NCBI GenBank assembly: GCA_036747295.1
Contig: DAIOCN010000003.1
Span: forward strand, 62,001-126,000
Reading direction: 5' to 3'
From: UBA4736 sp002404015
GTDB taxonomy: Bacteria > Chloroflexota > Dormibacteria > Dormibacterales > Dormibacteraceae
Length of the DNA: 64,000 nucleotides
Shown here one piece after another: positions 1 through 7,537 of the stretch. How positions within the stretch are numbered: the first letter of the stretch is position 1; each line of letters starts with the position of its first letter. The notes below the pieces were generated by a model, which had not been told where the DNA came from, did no database searches, and worked only from the letters and a program-made list of their open reading frames with translations. The position numbers and the translations under genes are program-made.

Positions 1-2
1 CC

Positions 3-641
3 CTTGTCTGCCTGCCCTCGGACATGCCCGAGCCCCAGGAACCGGAGTTCGAGCCCATGTTGGAGGACGTCATCGCCGACGTGGCGGCCCGGATCGGCGG
101 CCGGACCCTGGTCCTCTTCACCTCGCACCGGCAGCTTCGAGACGTCTACGCGCAACTGAAGCATCGCAGCGACCTGGACGATGTGCTGATCCTGGGCCAG
201 GGGATCGACGGCCAGCGTCGGCAGGTCCTGAAGGCGTTCGTAGAGAGCGAGCGCCCGCTCCTGCTGGGCACGGCCAGCTTCTGGGAAGGGATCGACATCC
301 CCGGAGACCGGCTGTCCTGCGTGATCATGGTGCGGCTGCCCTTCCCGGTCCCCACCGAACCCGTCTTCGCCGCCCGCGCGGAGCAGGTCAGAGACGCCTT
401 CAGCGGCTACGCCCTGCCCCAGGCCGCCCTGCGCGTGAAGCAGGGCTTCGGCCGCCTGATCCGCCGCAGCAGCGACCGGGGGGCGGTCATCATCCTGGAC
501 AACCGCATCTCCAGCCGGGAGTACGGCCGCGCGTTCCTGGAGGTGCTGCCCCCGGCCTCCCGCTACCAGGGCCCGGCCGAGCGGATGGGGGAGAGGATCG
601 AGGAGTGGGTGGGCGCGGGCACCTCGTCCGCCCTGCCCTGA
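3..641 (+). CDS. dinG: DinG/XPD-like ATP-dependent DNA helicase, C-terminal part (5' truncated)
   Basis: This is the C-terminal third of a superfamily 2 helicase whose start lies before the window; the frame is open from base 3. It should unwind DNA using ATP, probably in repair or R-loop removal. Visible motifs are the helicase motif IV-like FTSHRQL, GTASFWEGIDIPGD (motif V region of DinG/YoaA/XPD), VRLPFPVPTEPV, and the motif VI arginine signature QGFGRLIRR. The iron-sulfur region and Walker motifs would be in the missing N-terminal part, so DinG, YoaA and a DinG with a fused exonuclease cannot be told apart. Its stop overlaps the likely start of rsmI. Confidence 0.85.
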   Translation, partial: LVCLPSDMPEPQEPEFEPMLEDVIADVAARIGGRTLVLFTSHRQLRDVYAQLKHRSDLDDVLILGQGIDGQRRQVLKAFVESERPLLLGTASFWEGIDIPGDRLSCVIMVRLPFPVPTEPVFAARAEQVRDAFSGYALPQAALRVKQGFGRLIRRSSDRGAVIILDNRISSREYGRAFLEVLPPASRYQGPAERMGERIEEWVGAGTSSALP

Positions 642-1300
642 GCACCCTCTTCGTCGTCGGCACCCCGATCGGCAACCTGGAGGACGTGACGCTGCGCGCC
701 CTCCGCGTGCTGGGCGAGGTGAGCGCGATCGCCGCCGAGGACACCCGGGTGACCGGCCGGCTGCTCGCCCGCCACGGCATCCGCAAGCCGCTCATCTCCT
801 ACCGGGCGCCGGTGGAGCGGCGCGGGCTGCCGAGAGTGCTGGACGCGCTGGAGGAGGGCGATGTGGCGCTCGTGAGCGACGCCGGCACGCCCACGGTCAG
901 CGATCCCGGCCAGCGCCTGGTGGAGGCGGCGTGGGCGGCGGGCCACTCGGTCGTCCCCGTTCCGGGCCCCAGCGCCGTCACCTCGGCGCTGGCCGTGGCC
1001 GGCTTCGCGGGCCCCGGTTTCGTGTTCCTCGGCTACCTGCCTCGCAAGCCGGGCGAGCAGCGGCGCCTGTTCGAGTCGCTCCGCGAGGAGGAGCGGCCGG
1101 CGGTCGCTTTCGAGTCGCCGCACCGAGTGACCAAGTCCCTGGCCGTGCTGGCCGAAGCGCTCCCGGAGCGCCGGGTGGCGGTCGCCCGCGAGCTGACCAA
1201 GCTGCACGAGGAGGTCCTGCGAGGCACCGCGGCCGAGGTGCTGGACGCCCTGGGCGACCGCGCGCGCGGCGAGTTTACCCTTGTCATCTCCGGTGCCTGA
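638..1300 (+). CDS. rsmI: 16S rRNA (cytidine-1402-2'-O)-methyltransferase RsmI
   Basis: SAM-dependent tetrapyrrole-methylase-fold enzyme that 2'-O-methylates C1402 in the 16S rRNA decoding centre. Family motifs are clear: GTPIGNLEDVT at the N-terminus, AEDTR, SDAGTP, VPVPGPSAV and FESPHR. I place the start at CTG 638, which overlaps the helicase stop as CTGA and gives MSTLFVVGTPIGN, exactly the family N-terminus. In-frame GTG at 605 or 626 are canonical alternatives adding 4-11 residues; GTG 605 has a purine-rich stretch at 587-596. The gene precedes metG, as in the B. subtilis yabC-metS region. Confidence 0.9.
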   Translation: MSTLFVVGTPIGNLEDVTLRALRVLGEVSAIAAEDTRVTGRLLARHGIRKPLISYRAPVERRGLPRVLDALEEGDVALVSDAGTPTVSDPGQRLVEAAWAAGHSVVPVPGPSAVTSALAVAGFAGPGFVFLGYLPRKPGEQRRLFESLREEERPAVAFESPHRVTKSLAVLAEALPERRVAVARELTKLHEEVLRGTAAEVLDALGDRARGEFTLVISGA

Positions 1301-3038
1301 GCCCAGAACCGTACTCGTCGCCCCGGCCTGGCCCTACGCCAACGGCCCCCGCCACATCGGTCACGTGGCGGGCTTCGCGGTGCCCGCCGACGTGCTCGCC
1401 CGCTTCGAGCGCCTGCGCGGCTCCCGCGTGCTGATGGCGAGCGGGACCGACGAGCACGGGACCCCGATCACGTACGAGGCCGACGAGCAGGGCATCCCGC
1501 CGCGCGAGTTCGTGGACCGCAACAACGCGCTCATCCTGGAGGACCTGCGGGCCCTGGGGATGACCTACGACATCTTCACCAGGACCACGACCGCCAACCA
1601 CTACCGGGTCACGCAGGACCTCTTCCTGAAGCTCTACGAGAAGGGCTACCTGGTCAAGAAGACCCAGATGGGGGCCTTCGACCCGGCCAGCGGGCGCACC
1701 CTGCCCGACCGCTACATCGAGGGCACCTGCCCGATCTGCGGATTTGCGGACGCCCGCGGCGACCAGTGCGACAACTGCGGCAACCAGCTGGACCCGGCCG
1801 ACCTGATCGACCCCCACCAGCGGGGCAGCTGGGCGCCCGTGGAGTTCAAGGAGACCGAGCACCTCTTCTTCGACCTGCCAGCATTCGGCGACCAGCTGTC
1901 GCGCTGGATCAGGGCCCACGAGGATTGGCGCCCGAACGTGCGCAAGTACTCGCTCGACTTCGTCAGCAACTTGAAGCAGCGGGCGATCACGCGGGACCTC
2001 GACTGGGGCGTCCCGGTGCCGCTGCCGGGCTGGGTGGACAACCCCCACAAGAAGATCTACGTCTGGTTCGACGCGGTCATCGGCTACCTCTCGGCCTCCA
2101 TCGAGTGGGCCGTCCAGCGCGGCACGCCGGACGCCTGGCAGGAGTGGTGGCAGAACCCCGAAGCCTGGCACTACTACGTGATGGGAAAGGACAACATCAC
2201 GTTCCACACGGTCATGTGGCCGGCCATCCTGCTCGGCGTGGGTGACCTCGAGCTGCCGGACGACATCGTGTCCAGCGAGTACCTGAACATGGAGGGCAAG
2301 AAGTTCTCCACCAGCCGCGGCCGCGTCATCCTGGTCCGCGACTTCCTGTCCCGGTACGACGCCGACGCCCTCCGCTACTACCTGATGATCGCGGGGCCGG
2401 AGAACCAGGACACCGATTTCACCTGGTCGGAGTTCGTGCGCCGCAACAACGACGAGCTCGTGAGCACGTGGGGCAACCTCGCCAACCGCACGCTTGTCAA
2501 CGCCCACCGCAACTTCGGCGCCGTGCCCGAGCCGGGACCTCTCAGCGAGGCCGACCGCCAGGTGCTCGCCGAGAGCGAGGCCGCGCTGACCGAGGTGGGC
2601 ACGCTGTTGGCCCAGGCCAAGTTCCAGGCCGCCATCAAGCACGCCATGGCCGTGGCCGCCCGGGTCAACGTGTACCTGGGCGCGGAACAGCCCTGGATGG
2701 TGATCAAGCAGGACCGGGAGCGCGCCGGCACCGTGCTCTACGTGGCGCTCCGCTGCGTCGACAACCTGAAGCTGGCGTTCACGCCCTTCCTGCCCTTCTC
2801 CAGCCAGCGCCTGCACGAGATGCTGGGCTACGAGGACGTGATCTCGCCGATGCCGGTGGTGCGCGAGCACGCCGAGGCGGGAGCCGCCCACCAGGTCCTT
2901 ACCGGCGACTATCCGGAGCTCGACCGCTGGCTGCCCTCCGCCCTGGAGCCGGGCCGCCCGCTGCCGGAGCCGGCGGCCCTCTTCAAGAAGCTCGACGATT
3001 CGGTTGTCGAAGAGGAGCTGGGGAGGATGCAGGAATAG
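1281..3038 (+). CDS. metG: Methionyl-tRNA synthetase
   Basis: Class I aminoacyl-tRNA synthetase that charges tRNA-Met, 585 residues. The HIGH motif is intact at residues 25-28 (PRHIGH). A zinc-knuckle insertion with CPIC and CDNC lies near residues 149-166. The KMSKS loop reads KFSTS (about residue 341), a variant known in MetRS. The C-terminal third is the helical anticodon-binding domain; no C-terminal EMAP/Trbp111-like dimerisation domain is present. TTG 1281 overlaps rsmI by 20 bases; GTG 1293 is a possible alternative start. It is followed by tatD in an ATAG overlap. Confidence 0.95.
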   Translation: MSSPVPEPRTVLVAPAWPYANGPRHIGHVAGFAVPADVLARFERLRGSRVLMASGTDEHGTPITYEADEQGIPPREFVDRNNALILEDLRALGMTYDIFTRTTTANHYRVTQDLFLKLYEKGYLVKKTQMGAFDPASGRTLPDRYIEGTCPICGFADARGDQCDNCGNQLDPADLIDPHQRGSWAPVEFKETEHLFFDLPAFGDQLSRWIRAHEDWRPNVRKYSLDFVSNLKQRAITRDLDWGVPVPLPGWVDNPHKKIYVWFDAVIGYLSASIEWAVQRGTPDAWQEWWQNPEAWHYYVMGKDNITFHTVMWPAILLGVGDLELPDDIVSSEYLNMEGKKFSTSRGRVILVRDFLSRYDADALRYYLMIAGPENQDTDFTWSEFVRRNNDELVSTWGNLANRTLVNAHRNFGAVPEPGPLSEADRQVLAESEAALTEVGTLLAQAKFQAAIKHAMAVAARVNVYLGAEQPWMVIKQDRERAGTVLYVALRCVDNLKLAFTPFLPFSSQRLHEMLGYEDVISPMPVVREHAEAGAAHQVLTGDYPELDRWLPSALEPGRPLPEPAALFKKLDDSVVEEELGRMQE

Positions 3039-3787
3039 CGTTCGTCGACACCCACCTCCACCTGGAGGAGGTGGAGGACCCCGACGGCGCCCTGGCGGAG
3101 GCGGCCGCCGCCGGGGTGGGCGCGGTGATCGCGATGGGCGTGGACCTGGCCACCAGCCGCCAGGTCGCGGACTGGTCGGAGCAGAAGCCGGCCGTGTTCG
3201 CCGCCGCCGGCCATCACCCGCTCAACCAGGAGGGCCCCGACCTGGACGCCCTGCGCGAGCTGGCCCTGCGGCCGCGCGTGGTGGCCATCGGCGAGGTCGG
3301 GCTCGACCACGAGGACGAGCACCGCGGTCCGCACGACGCCCAGGAGGGCTGGTTCTCGGACCTGTGCGACCTGGCCCAGGACCTCGACCTTCCCGTCTGC
3401 GTACACACCCGGGGCACGGAGGCGGAGGTCCACCGCATCCTCAGGGCGCGGCCCGGCCTGCGCGGCGTGATGCACTACTGGACGCTGGACTGGGAGTGGG
3501 CCGCGAGGTTCCTGGACCTGGGCTTCTTCATCTCGTTCTCAGGCGTGCTGACCAGGGCCAGCCGGGAGCCGCTGCGCGAGGTGGCCCGCAAGGTGCCCGC
3601 GGACCGGCTCCTGCTCGAGACGGACGCTCCCTGGGGCACCCCCCAGGGCCGCAGCGGCCGGATGCGCCCGGCCTGGCTGATGGACACCGCCCGCCGGCTG
3701 GCCGAGGTGCGCGGGCTCTCGCTGGAGCAGCTGGACGAGATTCAGGCGGCAAATGTTCGTAGCCTCTTTCCGCGGATCCTGATATAG
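3035..3787 (+). CDS. tatD: TatD-family metal-dependent hydrolase/DNase
   Basis: TIM-barrel amidohydrolase-like nuclease of the TatD/YabD family, about 250 residues. Metal ligands are visible: HxH in FVDTHLHL at the extreme N-terminus, the glutamate in GEVGLDHED, a histidine in VCVHTRG, and the aspartate in LLETDAPWGTP. The N-terminal HxH motif lies upstream of every nearby ATG, GTG or TTG. The best start is therefore ATA at 3035, giving MAFVDTHLHL. It overlaps the metG stop as ATAG and has GGGGAGG at 3020-3026, 8 bases upstream. The position after metG matches B. subtilis yabD. The substrate is unknown. Confidence 0.88.
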   Translation: MAFVDTHLHLEEVEDPDGALAEAAAAGVGAVIAMGVDLATSRQVADWSEQKPAVFAAAGHHPLNQEGPDLDALRELALRPRVVAIGEVGLDHEDEHRGPHDAQEGWFSDLCDLAQDLDLPVCVHTRGTEAEVHRILRARPGLRGVMHYWTLDWEWAARFLDLGFFISFSGVLTRASREPLREVARKVPADRLLLETDAPWGTPQGRSGRMRPAWLMDTARRLAEVRGLSLEQLDEIQAANVRSLFPRILI

Positions 3788-3790
3788 AAT
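3785..3790 (+). promoter_or_regulatory. Candidate -10 element for the yabE-like gene
   Basis: TAGAAT (within GATATAGAAT) overlaps the tatD stop codon and lies 13 bases before the GTG at 3804. There is no Shine-Dalgarno sequence between them, so a short-leader or leaderless transcript is possible. No convincing -35 hexamer is seen. Confidence 0.4.
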
Positions 3791-3803
3791 CCCGCCTCTG
3801 GCT

Positions 3804-4790
3804 GTGGGGACATTCTGGGGGGCCCCCTGTGGGGGGATTCGCCTCAAAGGCCTGTTGGCCTTTGGGGTGACCGCCCTATCACTTGGCTATCTGGCTCCGA
3901 CCGCCGGCGCGGCGGCCGGACCGGGCCTTGTCGTGCCCGCGCGCATCGACGCCGCGCCGGCCGCGGCCCGTTCGACGGCGCCGGCGCCCGATGCTCTCCG
4001 CGCTGGCGGCTTCGCAGGCGGCGGCGGCGACACGCTGCGGCTGGGACCGGGCGGTCCGACCTGGCAGCCTCTGACCCCGGTGCTGCTGAACTTCCGCGGG
4101 ACGCCGATGCGCGCCGGCCTGCTCGCCGACACGGTGGCCCAGGTGCTCTCCGACCTGGGTGTCGCGGTGGGACCCGGTGACCGCCTGCTGGTGGACGGCG
4201 CGCCCGCCGTCCTCGACCAGGCGATCTCGGAAGGCACCCGCATCGACGTCGTGGCGGTCGATCGGGCGATCCAGCTCAGCACGGTCAGAGTCGGGTTCCT
4301 GACCCGGGAGCTCGCGGACCCCGCCCTGGACGTCGGGCTGACGCGGGTCGGCAGCGCCGGCGTCGACGGTATCCAGGAGGTGGCGACCGAGATCACGACC
4401 GAGAACGGCCAGGTCGTGGCGCAGCGGGAGGTCAGCCGGCACCTCACACTGGCGCCCCAGGAGCGGGTCGTCTTCCGGGGCACCCGGCCGCCCCGGCTGC
4501 CGGCCGACCCCGGCTACGGCTACACGCAGGCGCTCCACTCGAAGAACGTCACGGCCTACTGCCTGACCGGCACCACCCGAACCGGCACCCAGGCCGGGCC
4601 CGGCTCGATCGCCGTCGACCCCAGCGTCATCAAGCTGGGCAGCCACCTGTACGTCGAGGGCTACGGGTTCGGCTACGCCGTGGACACCGGGGGCGGGATC
4701 CACGGCGACGCGGTCGACCTCTGGATGACCTGCGCCACCGCCGTCCAGTGGGGCCGGCGGGCGGTCGCGGTGTACGTTCTGGACCACTGA
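3804..4790 (+). CDS. YabE-like secreted cell-wall protein (DUF348, G5 and 3D domains)
   Basis: Exported protein of 328 residues. A signal peptide (hydrophobic run near residues 17-38 ending in alanine-rich sequence) is followed by a low-complexity Ala/Gly/Pro linker, a DUF348-type module (about 90-140), a G5-like module (about 150-225) and a C-terminal 3D domain (about 245-325). The three namesake aspartates of the 3D domain are visible in IAVDPSV, YAVDTGGG and DAVDLW. The family resembles resuscitation-promoting factors and is expected to act on peptidoglycan. It sits between tatD and rsmA, as yabE does in B. subtilis, but the intervening rnmV is absent. GTG 3804 is chosen; a TTG near 3852 would shorten the signal peptide. 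Confidence 0.85.
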   Translation: MGTFWGAPCGGIRLKGLLAFGVTALSLGYLAPTAGAAAGPGLVVPARIDAAPAAARSTAPAPDALRAGGFAGGGGDTLRLGPGGPTWQPLTPVLLNFRGTPMRAGLLADTVAQVLSDLGVAVGPGDRLLVDGAPAVLDQAISEGTRIDVVAVDRAIQLSTVRVGFLTRELADPALDVGLTRVGSAGVDGIQEVATEITTENGQVVAQREVSRHLTLAPQERVVFRGTRPPRLPADPGYGYTQALHSKNVTAYCLTGTTRTGTQAGPGSIAVDPSVIKLGSHLYVEGYGFGYAVDTGGGIHGDAVDLWMTCATAVQWGRRAVAVYVLDH

Positions 4791-5617
4791 GCCAGGTAGA
4801 CCCCGCAGATCGCAAGCAGCTGGACCGGCTCCTGCGCCAGGCGCGCGTCCGGCCCAAGAAGAGCTTCGGCCAGAACTTCCTGGTCGACCCCGGCCTTCGC
4901 GACCAGGTGGTTGCGGCGGCCGGCATCCAGGCCGGGGACGAGGTGCTGGAGGTCGGCGCCGGCGCGGGCACCCTGACCGTCAGGCTGGCCGGGCTGAGCC
5001 GCCGGCTGGTGGCCGTCGAGCTGGATCGCGGCCTCGCCCGCATCCTGCGCCAGATGGTGCCCGGCGCCGAGGTGGTGGAGCAGGACATCCTGACGGTGGA
5101 CCTGGCCGGGATGTTCCCGGCCGGCGGGGAGGTGGTCGTCGGCAACATCCCCTACTACCTGACCGGGGCCCTGATGCGGAAGCTGCTGGACGAGCCGCCC
5201 CGACCCCGGCGGATCAGCCTGGTCGTGCAGCGCGAGGTGGCCGACCGCTGGCTCGGCAACGGCGGCTGGAGCCTGGCCACGGTCTCGGTGCAGGCGTTCA
5301 CCGAACCCCGGATCGCACTCGAGCTGCCCGCGGAAGCCTTTGAGCCGCGGCCGCGGGTGGGCTCGGCGCTGGTGGTGATGGAGGTGCGCGACCGGCCGGC
5401 TGTCGGCGTGCCCGACATGAACGGCTTCCTGCGGTTCGCGGAGGCGGTCTTTCAGTTCCGGCGCAAGCAGCTGCAGGGCAGCCTGGCCCGGGTGGCCGGC
5501 GTGCCCGGGGCCGAGGCAGCGACGCGCCTGGCGGCCGCCGGCATAGACCCCAAGCGGCGCCCGGAGACGTTGAACCTGGAAGAGTGGACGAGCGTATATG
5601 CGGCGTTCGCGTCGTAG
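4787..5617 (+). CDS. rsmA: 16S rRNA (adenine-1518/1519-N6)-dimethyltransferase RsmA (KsgA)
   Basis: Dimethylates two adjacent adenines in helix 45 of 16S rRNA during small-subunit maturation. It shows KKSFGQNFLVDP, SAM-binding VLEVGAGAGTLT, and the catalytic motif NIPYYLTG. I favour CTG 4787, which overlaps the previous stop as CTGA. It puts 22 residues before KKSFGQNFL, as in B. subtilis KsgA. The nearest canonical start, GTG 4748, adds 13 Gly/Arg-rich residues unlike the family. Neither start has an obvious Shine-Dalgarno sequence, so translational coupling is likely. Confidence 0.92.
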   Translation: MSQVDPADRKQLDRLLRQARVRPKKSFGQNFLVDPGLRDQVVAAAGIQAGDEVLEVGAGAGTLTVRLAGLSRRLVAVELDRGLARILRQMVPGAEVVEQDILTVDLAGMFPAGGEVVVGNIPYYLTGALMRKLLDEPPRPRRISLVVQREVADRWLGNGGWSLATVSVQAFTEPRIALELPAEAFEPRPRVGSALVVMEVRDRPAVGVPDMNGFLRFAEAVFQFRRKQLQGSLARVAGVPGAEAATRLAAAGIDPKRRPETLNLEEWTSVYAAFAS

Positions 5618-5630
5618 GCTGAGGTCACCG

Positions 5631-6962
5631 ATGGGGCTGCCGGAGCGGGGGTCGGGGGGGCCCGAGGCCGGGCAGAGCGGGTTTCTCTACGTCCTCGGCC
5701 AGCGCGACTTCCGGCTGATCTGGTTCGCCCAGCTGGCGGCCCAGCTGGCCGACAAGTTCCTCATGTTCTCGCTGATCATCCTGGCCTACCGCCTGGCGGG
5801 CGGCAGCACGCCGGTCGCCATCACCCTGCTCGCCTACACGGTTCCCGCGGTCGTGATAGCGCCCCTGGCCGGGGTCTTCGCGGACCGCCAAGACCGCAAG
5901 CTGATCATGGTCGTCACGAACTTCGCGCGGGCGGCCCTGGTCACCCTGATTCCGCTGGCCTCGCTGGTGCCGACCTTACACGGCGAGTTCCTTCACCTGC
6001 TGGTGATCACCTTCCTGTTCTCCGCCGTCGGCCAGCTGTTCAGCCCGGCTGAGGCCGCCGCGATCCCCACGGTGGTGTCGAGGGAGTCGCTGATCACCGC
6101 CAACTCCATGGTCCTGATGACGATGGTCCTCACGCTGGTGGTCGGCGGCGCGCTGGCGCCGGTCGTCTCCCGGATCGACATCTACGCCCCTTACTGGTGG
6201 GCGGTCGGGCTCTTTGCGGTTGCCGGCGTCCTGATCTGGCTCGCCAGAATCCCCAAAACCGAGGACCGCGACGACTCCGACCAGGACCGCCACCCCTTCC
6301 ACCAGCTTGCGATCGAGCTGAAGGAGGGCGCTGACGCGCTACGCGGCTCGGCCATGCTGCTGCTCTCCTTCTACGGGCTGTCGCTGGCCGTGCTGGTGAT
6401 GTTCATGATGTTCACGCTGGCGCCCGCGTACGTCACGCAGGTGGTCGGGATCGAGGCCCAGGACAGCTACATCATCCTGGTCCCGGCCACGGTCGGCGCC
6501 CTGGTCAGCGCCCTCGTCCTGGGCCAGGCCGGCCGCAACCTGAACCGGGCCCGGCTGCTGGTCGGAGGGCTTCTGGCGACCGGGCTCACGCTCCTCCTGA
6601 TGGCCGCCGTGCCCTCGGCGATGCGCGACGTGCACCAGCTCCGGGAGGGCGCGCGCTACGTGGGCGCCGTCTTCAGCCTCCTGCTCGGCCTGGAGTTCGG
6701 CGTGCTCCTGATCCCCTCACTGACCTACCTCATGGAGAACACGGAGGACAGCGTTCGCGGCCGCATCTTCGCGCTGCTGTTCATGGTCGTGAACGGCGTG
6801 ACCGCGATCCCGGTGCTGCTGGCGGCCGCGCTCTCCGACTTCTTCGGGATCAACCGCGTGATCGCCGTCCTGGGCCTGCTGCTGGCCGGCACCGGGCTGG
6901 CGATGGCTAGGTACGCGACGCGCGCCTTCGGAGCAGGAGCAGGGCCAGCCCGAGCGCTATGA
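5631..6962 (+). CDS. Major facilitator superfamily transporter
   Basis: Integral membrane protein of about 443 residues with roughly 12 hydrophobic helices. The loop between helices 2 and 3 carries the MFS-type sequence GVFADRQDRKLIM. A charged cytoplasmic loop (KTEDRDDSDQDRHP) divides the two halves. The substrate cannot be predicted; relatives are often annotated as drug or enterobactin exporters. ATG 5631 follows TGAGGT at about 6 bases spacing and is preferred to ATG 5598 inside rsmA. Its 3' end overlaps the convergent DedA gene by 56 bases. Confidence 0.85.
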   Translation: MGLPERGSGGPEAGQSGFLYVLGQRDFRLIWFAQLAAQLADKFLMFSLIILAYRLAGGSTPVAITLLAYTVPAVVIAPLAGVFADRQDRKLIMVVTNFARAALVTLIPLASLVPTLHGEFLHLLVITFLFSAVGQLFSPAEAAAIPTVVSRESLITANSMVLMTMVLTLVVGGALAPVVSRIDIYAPYWWAVGLFAVAGVLIWLARIPKTEDRDDSDQDRHPFHQLAIELKEGADALRGSAMLLLSFYGLSLAVLVMFMMFTLAPAYVTQVVGIEAQDSYIILVPATVGALVSALVLGQAGRNLNRARLLVGGLLATGLTLLLMAAVPSAMRDVHQLREGARYVGAVFSLLLGLEFGVLLIPSLTYLMENTEDSVRGRIFALLFMVVNGVTAIPVLLAAALSDFFGINRVIAVLGLLLAGTGLAMARYATRAFGAGAGPARAL

Positions 6963-7509
6963 CGATCGCCAGGCCGCCGATCCCGAGGCCCTGGACCAGG
7001 CGCACGACCAGGGCCCAGTTGTTGCCCAGGAAGTAGCCGACGGCGCCGATCACGATCGCCCAGAGGGTGCCGCCGAGCGCGCTGAAGAGCTGGAAGCGCC
7101 AGAACGGCATCCGCGACATCCCCGCCAGGACCGAGGCCCATGTCCGCAGGCCGAGGACGAAGCGGCCGAAAAAGACGGCGGCGTCGCCGTAGCGGCTGAA
7201 GAAGAGCTCGCTGCGGGCCATGTGGGAGGGGTTCAGGCGCAGGATCCGCCCGAATCGCTCCACGAAGGGCCGGCCGCCCTTGTAGCCGGCCAGATAGCCG
7301 ATGTCCGCGCCGACCGTCGCGCCCGCGGCGCCGATCAGAACCACCAGCCGGATGTCGAGGTGGCCGGCTGCGGCGTAGGCCGCCACCGCCAGGAGCGCGG
7401 TCTCGCCGGGGAAGGGGATCCCGGCGCTCTCGATCAGGATGCCGAGGCCCGCCGCCGGGTACCCGATGGCGTCGGCGAGGGCCCGGATGTCGATCGCGAT
7501 CAGCTCCAT
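6907..7509 (-). CDS. DedA-family membrane protein
   Basis: Membrane protein of about 200 residues of the DedA/SNARE-associated (VTT) superfamily, whose members are implicated in flipping phospholipids or polyprenyl carriers and in membrane homeostasis. It has the family signature ESAGIPFPGE near the N-terminus, GADIGYLAGYKGG, and the arginine/glycine-rich FFGRFVLGLRTWASVLAGMSRM region, followed by two C-terminal membrane helices and a basic tail. ATG at 7509 is chosen because GGAG lies 8 bases upstream. It is divergent from thrS with only 28 bases between the starts. Confidence 0.88.
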   Translation of the reverse strand: MELIAIDIRALADAIGYPAAGLGILIESAGIPFPGETALLAVAAYAAAGHLDIRLVVLIGAAGATVGADIGYLAGYKGGRPFVERFGRILRLNPSHMARSELFFSRYGDAAVFFGRFVLGLRTWASVLAGMSRMPFWRFQLFSALGGTLWAIVIGAVGYFLGNNWALVVRLVQGLGIGGLAIVIALGLALLLLRRRASRT

Positions 7510-7528
7510 ATAGAGGGCTCCATATACT
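7504..7528. promoter_or_regulatory. Divergent dedA/thrS control region with duplicated CTCCATATA
   Basis: The 9-base sequence CTCCATATA occurs twice (7504-7512 and 7518-7526). TATACT at 7523-7528 is a good -10 candidate for thrS, 9 bases before its ATG, leaving almost no 5' leader. The first copy includes the dedA start codon on the other strand. No -35 element or T-box is evident. Confidence 0.4.
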
Positions 7529-7537
7529 GGACGACCC

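Noticed and set aside
1284..2891. A long minus-strand ORF opposite metG, and many other long ORFs opposite or out of frame with conserved genes
   Set aside because: High GC makes long shadow ORFs common. They have no recognisable domains and each lies over a gene with clear family motifs.
3741..3803. A full sigma-70 promoter for the yabE-like gene and other short-leader genes
   Set aside because: Only -10-like hexamers are convincing. No -35 at normal spacing was found except at recA, so only the -10s are reported.
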